A DNA stretch of 46,153 nt from Oscillospiraceae bacterium (GTDB lineage Bacteria; Bacillota; Clostridia; Oscillospirales; Ruminococcaceae). The notes under the pieces were generated by a model that saw only the letters and a program-made list of their open reading frames with translations, searched no databases and was not told the DNA's origin. Shown here piece after piece: positions 33,069 through 40,367 of this stretch. Made by a program: the position numbers and the translations under genes. Position 1 is the first letter of the stretch, and every line of letters starts with the position of its first letter. The stretch spans positions 1-46,153 of the forward strand of contig JAAVYW010000004.1 of NCBI GenBank assembly GCA_022791315.1. The letters are read 5' to 3'.

Positions 33069-33942
33069 GGTTTTCCCCTCTCTTTCTTTTCCACTCCGCC
33101 CCCCGTAGCAGGGGCTTCTCATCGTCATAAAAGTACACGTAGTTGCTGCTTGTCTCCATAAACCCCTGGGCCGCCAGGAGGAAGGGCACCAGCCCCAGAG
33201 GCTCGGCCAGCTTGTAGGCCGTCACCTCTCCCTCCTCCAGCTCCAGCTTCATCGACCAAAGCACCCCCAGCCCCGCCAGCTCCTCCAGCAGCTGCGAAAC
33301 CGTCTCCTGGGGAATCCCAGACTGCCTGGCTATCACCGCCGGAATAAAGAAGTTGGATTTTTTCCAGTACAGGCTATCCAAAAGTTCCAGGCAGTGCGGC
33401 TTGGCCAGCACAGCAAAGAGCCTGCGGTAGCTCTCCATGGGCGCAAAGAAGGGGGCGTATCCCTCCTTTGGCTCCGGCCAGAGCGTCACAAAGCTCATGT
33501 CCTCGGCATGGACATCCATCAGCAGCCCGCCGCCGCCCTGCAGTTTCGTATACATGATTTTCCCGTCCAGGCTGTTGCGGCAATTCTTCAGGTATTCCAT
33601 CTGGGGAACGTCGATGCCCTCCGGCACGAAATACCGGATACACCGCCACACCAGGCGGCAGAGTCGCTCCATCCTCTCCCGCTCCGGCATTGCGCCGAAC
33701 CAGCGCCCCACTGTCTCCTCCACATCCTCCTTCTCCCCCGTCTCCCGGCCAAACAGGGCGTCGATAGACACTCCCAGCCGCCTGGCAATGGCGGGCAGCA
33801 GCGTCACGTCCGGGGTGCCGCCGCACTCCCAGCGGCTCACCGCCTGGGCGCTGATGCCCACGGCCCTCCCCAGCTCCTCCTGGGTCAGCCCCGCCTCTTT
33901 CCGGTATCGGGCGATTTCCTCGCCCAACGTGTTGTTTTCCAT
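33049..33942 (-). CDS. XRE-family transcriptional regulator
   Basis: 297 residues. N-terminal helix-turn-helix, residues about 6-62 (IARYRKEAGLTQEELGRAVG, QAVSRWECGGTPDVTLL, ARRLGVSIDALFG). The remainder, about residues 90-290, looks like a second winged-helix region (VIARQSGIPQETVSQLLEEL) and an alpha/beta part with no family I recognise. It overlaps the ABC transporter gene and is expected to control it and itself. It has its own promoter at 33976-34004. Confidence 0.88.
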   Translation of the reverse strand: MENNTLGEEIARYRKEAGLTQEELGRAVGISAQAVSRWECGGTPDVTLLPAIARRLGVSIDALFGRETGEKEDVEETVGRWFGAMPERERMERLCRLVWRCIRYFVPEGIDVPQMEYLKNCRNSLDGKIMYTKLQGGGGLLMDVHAEDMSFVTLWPEPKEGYAPFFAPMESYRRLFAVLAKPHCLELLDSLYWKKSNFFIPAVIARQSGIPQETVSQLLEELAGLGVLWSMKLELEEGEVTAYKLAEPLGLVPFLLAAQGFMETSSNYVYFYDDEKPLLRGAEWKRKRGENHETEEG

Positions 33943-33975
33943 CTTTTCCGCTCCTCTCCCTTTGGTTCTGCCCCC

Positions 33976-34004
33976 ATTTTAACAATTCCCACACTTGGAT
34001 GCAA
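33976..34004 (-). promoter_or_regulatory. promoter of the XRE/ABC transporter pair
   Basis: -35 TTGCAT (33999-34004), 17 bp, -10 TAAAAT (33976-33981) on the minus strand, about 30 bases before the regulator start. Confidence 0.6.
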
Positions 34005-34125
34005 GGTAGCTGCTTTTGGGCAAAAACAACTGCCCCTTGTCCTCTGCAACCCTCCGTTGTTTTCCCCTTCCCAAACCCACCAAACTTCACCAAAAAGGCG
34101 GGGTAAAATTTTACAATAGGACATG

Positions 34126-34154
34126 TTGCATTCCCTCCCCTTTTATGCTATTTT
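34126..34154 (+). promoter_or_regulatory. promoter of the hemerythrin fusion gene
   Basis: -35 TTGCAT (34126-34131), 17 bp, -10 TATTTT (34149-34154) with an extended TGC in front. It gives a leader of about 190 bases. Confidence 0.5.
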
Positions 34155-34279
34155 AATAGGGGGGTTTGTTTTTAGGTTTTCCTCTCAAATTATATGCGGT
34201 CTGTTATCAAGTCAAAGCGCCTGGGGCAGCTGTTGTCCTCCGGTAATTTGGCTATATTTGTGCCCTTTTCGGCAGCCAG

Positions 34280-34334
34280 ATTTTGGCCAGGCCGTTTTAT
34301 CCGCTATTTTTATTGGCCCTAACGGGGCCAAAAT
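34280..34334 (+). promoter_or_regulatory. two mutually exclusive stems before the hemerythrin fusion start
   Basis: ATTTTGGCC (34280-34288) can pair perfectly with GGCCAAAAT (34326-34334). Alternatively TTGGCCC (34313-34319) pairs with GGGCCAA (34325-34331), leaving an AAC loop if the inner T-G pair forms. Both use the same 3' arm, which ends two bases before AGGAGG at 34337-34342. The layout suits control of ribosome access. No known riboswitch class was recognised. Confidence 0.4.
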
Positions 34335-34350
34335 CGAGGAGGCTTTTCTT

Positions 34351-35709
34351 ATGGATACCGAATTTGAATGGAGAGAAGAATACCGTCTCGGTGTTGATGT
34401 TATCGATAAAGAGCACCAACGGCTTTTCAAGATTATCAAAAAGCTCTATGCGTTCAAAGACGAGGAAAAAAACCGCCAGTGGGCCTGCCAGGAGGGCATC
34501 AAGTTTTTCAAGACCCATACCGTAAAGCACTTTGCCGACGAAGAGGCCTATATGTCCTCTATCGGCTATGAAGGGCTGGAGAGGCACAGGCTTTCCCACC
34601 GGGGCTTCCGGGAAACCACCCTCCCCGCCCTAGAGCAGGAGCTGGAGGGGTCCGACTATGCCCCCTCTGCAGTCAACCACTTTCTAGGAGTATGCGCCGG
34701 CTGGCTCATTGGTCACACCCTCACCGAGGACATGGACATCATCGGGAAACATGCCCAGAAATGGGAGAACATGCTCCCCGGCGAGGAGATTACCGCCCTC
34801 CAAAAGGTCATCATCCAGCTGGTCTTTGACATGTTCCACCTGGAATCCCAGGTCATCAGCGACGCCTATAGCGGCGAGAAATTCGGCAACGGCGTCTACT
34901 ACCGCCTGGTGTACAACGCCGAACAGGCCGAAAAAAAGCAGGAGGTCTTCATGGTCTTTGAAGAGAACCTGCTCATCAACACAGTGGGCAAAATCCTGGG
35001 CATCGAAACCAACAAATTGGATACCATGCTCATCCACGCTGCCCGCTACACCGCCCGCCAGTTTGTGGAGCGGGTCATGGAGCATTTCCCTGCCATTGAG
35101 CCCCACCACATCGTGGAGGAAGACCTTCTCACCTATAGCCAGTTCCAAAAGGTATTTGAAAAGGAAGAGTTGCAGGCCAGCCTGCTCTTTGACACCGGCG
35201 CAGGCTATTTTGCCTTCTGTGTCATTGCGCCCCACCTGCTCAAGAGCGGTGTCGGCACCCCCCTCAAGAAGGATACCGCCATGGACGAGGTGGAAAAATA
35301 CCTCTCTAAGCGGGAAAAGCAGCAGCAGGCAGAGTCCTCCAAACCCAAAATCCTGGTGGTCGATGATTCCGCCACTATCCGGGAAGGCATGAAACGCCTG
35401 CTGAGCACAGACTACGAGGTAGCCCTGGCCGAGTCCGGGGTCGCCGCTATCCGCACCATCACCCTCAACCCGCCCAACCTGGTGCTGCTGGACTACGAGA
35501 TGCCGGTCTGCGACGGCCGCCAGACCCTGGAAATGCTCCGCTCTGACCCGTCCTTTGCCGATACCCCCGTCATCTTCCTCACCGGCCGCCGGGACACCGA
35601 AAGCATGATTAAAGTTATGTCCCTCAAACCCGCCGGCTATCTCCTCAAGCACCTAAAGCCCCAGGAAATCAAGCAAAAAATCGACGAGTTCTTCACCCAG
35701 AAGCAATAA
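34351..35709 (+). CDS. hemerythrin / CheX-like / receiver fusion protein
   Basis: 452 residues in three parts. Residues ~1-135 are a bacteriohemerythrin with all seven iron ligands of the pattern: His22, His60, Glu64, His79, His83, His122, Asp127. Residues ~140-310 resemble a CheX/CheC-type domain (FMVFEENLLINTVGKILG, LDTMLIHAARYTARQFVERV, LLFDTGAGYFAFCVIAPHLL), a tentative call. Residues ~330-450 are a receiver (ILVVDDSA with Asp338/339, phospho-acceptor Asp381 in LLDYEMP, FLTGRR, LLKHLKP). No output domain is present. It probably senses oxygen or nitric oxide through the diiron site and signals through the receiver. AGGAGG eight bases before ATG. Confidence 0.88.
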   Translation: MDTEFEWREEYRLGVDVIDKEHQRLFKIIKKLYAFKDEEKNRQWACQEGIKFFKTHTVKHFADEEAYMSSIGYEGLERHRLSHRGFRETTLPALEQELEGSDYAPSAVNHFLGVCAGWLIGHTLTEDMDIIGKHAQKWENMLPGEEITALQKVIIQLVFDMFHLESQVISDAYSGEKFGNGVYYRLVYNAEQAEKKQEVFMVFEENLLINTVGKILGIETNKLDTMLIHAARYTARQFVERVMEHFPAIEPHHIVEEDLLTYSQFQKVFEKEELQASLLFDTGAGYFAFCVIAPHLLKSGVGTPLKKDTAMDEVEKYLSKREKQQQAESSKPKILVVDDSATIREGMKRLLSTDYEVALAESGVAAIRTITLNPPNLVLLDYEMPVCDGRQTLEMLRSDPSFADTPVIFLTGRRDTESMIKVMSLKPAGYLLKHLKPQEIKQKIDEFFTQKQ

Positions 35710-35746
35710 AAAAACCAAGTGCCAGGCGTTTCTCGCCTGGCACTTG
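35708..35746. terminator. bidirectional terminator
   Basis: 13-bp perfect stem CAAGTGCCAGGCG / CGCCTGGCACTTG (35716-35728, 35734-35746). An A7 run on the left gives a T7 tail for the minus-strand VanY-type gene. It separates it from the converging hemerythrin fusion gene. Confidence 0.9.
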
Positions 35747-35786
35747 TTCCTATTCCAGTATCGCGGGTCCGCCCTCGCAGACAGCC

Positions 35787-36605
35787 TCACTGCGCCTGCT
35801 GCACATATTCCTCCAAACAAAGGCCCTGCTCCATAATCTTGGCCGCATGGTCCTCGCCCACATAACGGTAGTGCCAGGGCTCGTAGGAGATTCCCGTGAT
35901 GTCCTCCTTGTCCTTGGGATACCGCAGGATAAACCCATACTCTGCGCAGTGCTCTATCAGCCATTTGAATTGGGCTGTCTGCTCAAAGGATTCCTCCAAG
36001 CTGTTCAAATCCACCGCCAGCCCCAGCGAATGCTCGCTGGTGCCCGGCACAGCGATGTATTGGGCTGTCATGGCGTAGGCCTCCTCGTCGGAGTAACCCG
36101 CCGCCTTGTTCTCCTCCAGCTTGCGGTTAAAGTTCCGGGTCTGGGATTCGGTGCTGCGATAGGCTGAGATGGGGTAGAGAATCACCCCGTCCGTATAGGC
36201 CTGCGCAATCATCTGGTTCAGCTTCCCCACAGCGCTGCGGTCAAATTGGTATTCGCTCCCCGCAATCTCTGTCACATCGGGCTTAAAATCCTCTGGGATG
36301 GGGTTGTCAGCGTTCACCAGCAGGGGCATCCGCCGTTCTATGCTCCCTGTGGCCCCGGAGTTTTGCAGTCCCTCCTGTAGGGGGCTCTGGGTTTCCGGGT
36401 CCTTTTGCTCCGGCGTGGAGGCGTCGGTGTGTACCGTCTTGTCCTCCCCGTCCTTTGGAACAGAGCCCGACACTGTGCCGGAGGAGGGGGCGGGGGCAGG
36501 CTTCCCCGTTTCCATCCCCGGCTCCCTTACCAGCAGCACCAGCGCCACTGTCAGCCCCAGCGCCATCGCGCTCAATAGTGCAATCATGGTCTGCAATCGT
36601 CTCAT
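35787..36605 (-). CDS. VanY-type D-alanyl-D-alanine carboxypeptidase (M15B)
   Basis: 272 residues. An N-terminal membrane anchor (MIALLSAMALGLTVALVLLV) is followed by a Ser/Thr/Pro/Asp-rich linker of about 70 residues and a C-terminal M15 peptidase domain: SAYRSTESQ, PGTSEHSLGLAVDL (zinc His and Asp) and EPWHYRYV (Glu and zinc His). It would trim the terminal D-Ala from peptidoglycan stems outside the membrane. The start follows GGGGGAAGG. There is no vanR/S or other resistance gene nearby, so it is a wall-remodelling enzyme rather than a resistance cassette. Confidence 0.92.
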   Translation of the reverse strand: MRRLQTMIALLSAMALGLTVALVLLVREPGMETGKPAPAPSSGTVSGSVPKDGEDKTVHTDASTPEQKDPETQSPLQEGLQNSGATGSIERRMPLLVNADNPIPEDFKPDVTEIAGSEYQFDRSAVGKLNQMIAQAYTDGVILYPISAYRSTESQTRNFNRKLEENKAAGYSDEEAYAMTAQYIAVPGTSEHSLGLAVDLNSLEESFEQTAQFKWLIEHCAEYGFILRYPKDKEDITGISYEPWHYRYVGEDHAAKIMEQGLCLEEYVQQAQ

Positions 36606-36671
36606 ATCCTTCCCCCCGGCTCTGTTTTTCCCCGTCAGTATGCCACCGGCAGGCCCGTGCTAATCACCGGG

Positions 36672-38333
36672 CTATTTCTGGCTCTGCTTGGCCCAGGTAT
36701 CCCGCAGCGTCACAATGCGGTTATAGACCCCCGGCGACTTGCTGTCGGGATAGAAATACCCAGTGCGCACAAACTGGTAGCGCTGTTCCCCTTTTTCCTC
36801 GCCCATACAGGGTTCCAGCTTGCAGCCGGTGAGCTCTTTCAGGGAGTCCGGGTTCACGTAGTCCAGGTAATTCTCCCCCTCCGGCAGGTCCGCCACATTC
36901 TCCACTGTAAACAGCTTGTCATAGAGCCGCACTGTGGCGTCCACTGCATGGGGCGCGCTCACCCAGTGAATCGTGCCCTTCACCTTCCTGCCGTCGGCCG
37001 GGTTCCCGTTGCGGGTCTCCAAATCAGCCTTCACGTGAATTTCGGTGATTTCCCCCGCTTCATTCTTCACCACATCCTCATAGGCCACCAGATAGGCCCC
37101 CATCAGCCGCACTTCTCCGCCCGGCTTCAGCCGGAAGAACTTCCCGGGCGGGTTTTCCGAGAAATCCTCCCGCTCGATGTAGAGTTCCCTGGTAAAGGGC
37201 ACGGCCCGGGTGCCTGCCGTCTCATCCGTGGGGTTGTTGGGCAGGTCAAAGTGCTCTGCCTTCCCCTCCGGGTAGTTGGTCACCACCACTTTCACCGGGT
37301 CGGCCACACAGATGCGCCGCAGCGCCGTGGCGTTTAGCTCCTCCCGGATGCAGTGCTCCAAAAGCCCGATGTCCACCACCGAATAGGCCTTTGCCACCCC
37401 GGCCCGCTTCACAAATTCGTTGATGGCCGTAGGCGTGTATCCCCTGCGGCGCAGGGCGCAGATGGTGGGCATTCTGGGGTCGTCCCAGCCGTCCACCCGC
37501 CCGGTCTCCACCAGTTCCCGCAGGTAGCGCTTGCTCATCACCGTATAGGTCACATTCAGCCGGGCAAATTCATATTGGTGGGGCTTCTTCTCAAACCCCA
37601 CGTTGTCCACCACCCAGTCATACAGCGGCCGGTGGTTTTCAAACTCAATGGAGCACAGGGAATGGCTAATCCCCTCCAGCGCGTCCTGGATAGGATGGGC
37701 AAAGTCATACATGGGATAGATGCACCACTTATCCCCCTGCCGGTGATGGTGAAACCGCACAATCCGGTAAATCACCGGGTCCCGCATGTTGATGTTGGGG
37801 GAGGCCATGTCAATCTTAGCCCGCAGCGTGCAGGCCCCGTCGGGGAACTCCCCGTTTTTCATCTTTTCAAAGAGGCTCAGGTTCTCCTCCACTGTCCGGT
37901 TCCGGTAAGGGCTCTCCTTCCCCGGCTCGGTGAGGGTCCCCCGGTATTCCCGCACCTGGTCCTGGGTCAGGTCGCACACATAGGCCTTTCCCTCTCGAAT
38001 CAGTTTCACCGCATATTCATAGCACTTGTCAAAGTAATCCGAGCCGTAGAAGATACCCCCTGTGGGCTCTGCCCCCAGCCACCGCAAATCCTCCTCAATG
38101 GAGCGGACAAACTCGTCCCCCTCCTTCACCGGGTTGGTGTCGTCATAGCGCAGGTTAAAGAGCCCGCCGTACTTTTTGGCCGTGCTGGAATTAATCCAAA
38201 TCGCCTTTGCGCTGCCGATATGCAGGTATCCGTTGGGCTCCGGAGGGAACCGGGTGTGGATTTTCTCCGCCCTCCCCTCCCTCAGGTCGTCGTCAATAAT
38301 CTCATGAATAAAGTTGGAACCGGTCTCGTCCAT
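36672..38333 (-). CDS. glnS: glutaminyl-tRNA synthetase
   Basis: 553 residues, class I. FPPEPNGYLHIGSAKAI is the HIGH region; FNLRYDDTNP, YPMYDFAHPIQDALEGISHSLC and the KMSKS-type VMSKRYL follow, then the beta-barrel anticodon domains. It charges tRNA-Gln directly. Many Firmicutes lack it and use transamidation, so its presence fits a GlnRS-bearing Clostridia group. ATG 38333 behind GGAAGGGAAG is preferred over one 17 codons upstream that has no ribosome site. Separated from gltX by mosaic repeat copy 4. Confidence 0.96.
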   Translation of the reverse strand: MDETGSNFIHEIIDDDLREGRAEKIHTRFPPEPNGYLHIGSAKAIWINSSTAKKYGGLFNLRYDDTNPVKEGDEFVRSIEEDLRWLGAEPTGGIFYGSDYFDKCYEYAVKLIREGKAYVCDLTQDQVREYRGTLTEPGKESPYRNRTVEENLSLFEKMKNGEFPDGACTLRAKIDMASPNINMRDPVIYRIVRFHHHRQGDKWCIYPMYDFAHPIQDALEGISHSLCSIEFENHRPLYDWVVDNVGFEKKPHQYEFARLNVTYTVMSKRYLRELVETGRVDGWDDPRMPTICALRRRGYTPTAINEFVKRAGVAKAYSVVDIGLLEHCIREELNATALRRICVADPVKVVVTNYPEGKAEHFDLPNNPTDETAGTRAVPFTRELYIEREDFSENPPGKFFRLKPGGEVRLMGAYLVAYEDVVKNEAGEITEIHVKADLETRNGNPADGRKVKGTIHWVSAPHAVDATVRLYDKLFTVENVADLPEGENYLDYVNPDSLKELTGCKLEPCMGEEKGEQRYQFVRTGYFYPDSKSPGVYNRIVTLRDTWAKQSQK

Positions 38334-38410
38334 ACCTCTGTCTTCCCTTCCGTTGTTTTCTGTATTCTGCCCATTTTTTGGCATTTTATTTCTATAAACT
38401 CATGCACCGG

Positions 38411-38600
38411 CCTATCCCGGCGAAGCGGCACGAAAAGTTCTAAGCCAGCCCACGGGCAACGCCTTTGGCCGCTCGCCGCAGCGGACGAGCCCCTTTTCTA
38501 ACACATGGCAGCATATTCACAGCAAGCCAGGGGCGCCCAGCCGCCGAGCTCCCCTCTATCGCCGCCCAGCCGCCTCTGCCGCAGGCAAACAGGCCCCAGC
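38411..38600 (+). repeat. mosaic intergenic repeat, copy 4 (degraded)
   Basis: Shares the GGCGAAGCGGCACGAAAAGTTC-like lead, GGCAACGCCTTTGGCCGCTC and the tail GCCGCAGGCAAACAGGCC, which again ends at a stop codon (gltX). The left arm of the GCCTTTGG hairpin is lost, and the CGCTC hairpin has decayed to CGCTCGCCGCAGCGGACGAG. Confidence 0.7.
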
Positions 38601-40253
38601 CTATCCCTCCAGCTCTGCCAAAGCCCTCTCCAGCCGGGCCAGCGACCGCTCTCTCCCCAGCACCTGCATGGAATCGCAGAGGTCAGGCGAGTTCTGCCGC
38701 CCTGTAATCGCCAGCCGCAGCACGGCGCTCACATCCCCCACATGCCCTTTGTACTGTTCCGGGTTCTTCTTGTAATCCTTGGGCTTTGCCGCATAGCCCA
38801 GCTCCACGGCCAGCGCCCGCACCTTGTCAAACCAGGCCGTGTTGTCGTCGTTTTCGTCGTAGCGGGGGAGATATTCCCGCAGGATTTGGATGCAGTCCGC
38901 CTGTTCCAGGTTGTCCGGGCAGGCCCTGGCGGGTACAAAGAGCTCGTCATAGAAGAAATTCAGGTACTCCCGCACCTGGCTCCACACCCCGATGTCCTTC
39001 CGGGGCTTTTCCCCGCCCCGCCCAATGGCAAAAATCCGCCGGGCGTAGTCCTCGTCCCGGGCAAGCAGGGCATAGAGCTCCTGGTCTTCCTCCCTGGCCC
39101 AATCCACCACCTGCCGCGTCACCTCCTCCGCCGTCATGCGGCTGACCGTGTTTTTGGACACATCCATCAGCTTGGCAATGTCAAAGAGGGAGCCGGAAGC
39201 GCTCATCTTCTGGGTGGTAAAGGGGAACTCTCGCCAGGGCTTGTCGGGATTTGCCAGCCGCCACTCCTCAAAATTGGAGTTTAAAATAGTGAGCAGGTAC
39301 TCCATCACGCTCTCCACGGGATACCCCTGGGTGTGGTAATAGCTCAGGGCCAGCTCCGGGTCCTTCCGCTTGGAGAGCTTCCGCTTGGAGTTCCCCTCCA
39401 TCTTCATCAGCTGCGCCGTGTGCACATACTGGGGCGGCGCAAACCCCAGCGCCGCAAAGAGCTGGAGATGGATGGGCAGGGTAGCCAGCCACTCCTCCCC
39501 CCGCACCACATGGGTGGTGCGCATCAGGTGGTCGTCCACCACATGGGCAAAGTGATAGGTGGGGATGCCGTCGGATTTTAAAATCACCACGTCCTGGTCA
39601 TTCTCCGGCAGCTCTATGTCCCCTTTCACCAGGTCGTGGCACTTCACCCGCTTCTCCGGGTCGCCCATGGAACGGAACCGCACCACATAGGGCTCCCCTG
39701 CCTGGATTTTCCGGGCCGCCTCCTCTGGCGCAAGGTCCCGGCAGGTGGCCCAGGGGCCGTAGTAGCCAAAGTTGGCCTTCTGCTGTTCCTGCTGCCTGTG
39801 CATCTCGGCCAGCTCCTCCTCGGTATGGAAGCAGGGGTAGGCCATCCCCTGCTCCACCAGCCGCTTCGCATAGGCCTTGTAGATGCCCTCCCGCAGCCGC
39901 TGGCGGTAGGGGCCATAGCCGCCCTTCCCGCCGTCTAGGGTAAAGCCCTCGTCAAAGGCCAGCCCAAACCGCTGGAAGACTGAGAGAATCGTCTCCACGC
40001 CCCCCTCCACTTCCCGTTTGGCGTCGGTGTCCTCAATGCGCAGATAAAACACCCCGCCGCTCTGGTGGGCCAGCCGCTCGTCCGTCACCGCGCCAAAGAG
40101 GTTCCCCAGGTGCATAAACCCAGTGGGGCTGGGGGCAATTCTGGTCACCGCCGCCCCCGACCGCAGCTCTCTTTGGGGATATCTCGCCTCATATTCCTCC
40201 GGTGTCCCGGTAATGTCCGGGAACATCAGGCCGGCCAATGTCCTGTTATCCAT
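38601..40253 (-). CDS. gltX: glutamyl-tRNA synthetase
   Basis: 550 residues, class I. TRIAPSPTGFMHLGNL is the HIGH region and FYLRIEDTDAKREVEGG is the glutamate/ATP pocket. VVILKSDGIPTYHFAHVVDDHLM and KRKLSKRKDPE (the KMSKS equivalent) follow, then a helical anticodon domain. It is longer than the ~490-residue typical bacterial GluRS, with extra sequence in the C-terminal part. ATG 40253 lies a few bases after GGGAAG and about 30 bases below the -10 box; the earlier ATG would overlap the promoter. glnS follows downstream, so the pair is probably one unit. Confidence 0.94.
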   Translation of the reverse strand: MDNRTLAGLMFPDITGTPEEYEARYPQRELRSGAAVTRIAPSPTGFMHLGNLFGAVTDERLAHQSGGVFYLRIEDTDAKREVEGGVETILSVFQRFGLAFDEGFTLDGGKGGYGPYRQRLREGIYKAYAKRLVEQGMAYPCFHTEEELAEMHRQQEQQKANFGYYGPWATCRDLAPEEAARKIQAGEPYVVRFRSMGDPEKRVKCHDLVKGDIELPENDQDVVILKSDGIPTYHFAHVVDDHLMRTTHVVRGEEWLATLPIHLQLFAALGFAPPQYVHTAQLMKMEGNSKRKLSKRKDPELALSYYHTQGYPVESVMEYLLTILNSNFEEWRLANPDKPWREFPFTTQKMSASGSLFDIAKLMDVSKNTVSRMTAEEVTRQVVDWAREEDQELYALLARDEDYARRIFAIGRGGEKPRKDIGVWSQVREYLNFFYDELFVPARACPDNLEQADCIQILREYLPRYDENDDNTAWFDKVRALAVELGYAAKPKDYKKNPEQYKGHVGDVSAVLRLAITGRQNSPDLCDSMQVLGRERSLARLERALAELEG

Positions 40254-40290
40254 TCTTCCCAACGCCTTTCTTCCCTTATAAATTGATGCT

Positions 40291-40319
40291 ATTTTATCAT
40301 ATTTTACTGATAATTTCAA
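40291..40319 (-). promoter_or_regulatory. gltX promoter
   Basis: -35 TTGAAA (40314-40319), 17 bp, -10 TAAAAT (40291-40296) on the minus strand. The -10 lies in AAAATATGATAAAATAG, nearly identical to the Nudix promoter at 8010-8025. Confidence 0.75.
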
Positions 40320-40367
40320 TGATTCTCTTCCGGTTCCCTTCCCAATCCAAACGCGTTCCCCCTCGGG

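Noticed and set aside
35787..36605. VanY-type gene considered as a vancomycin resistance cassette
   Set aside because: No vanH, vanA/B, vanX or vanRS neighbours; such carboxypeptidases are common wall enzymes.
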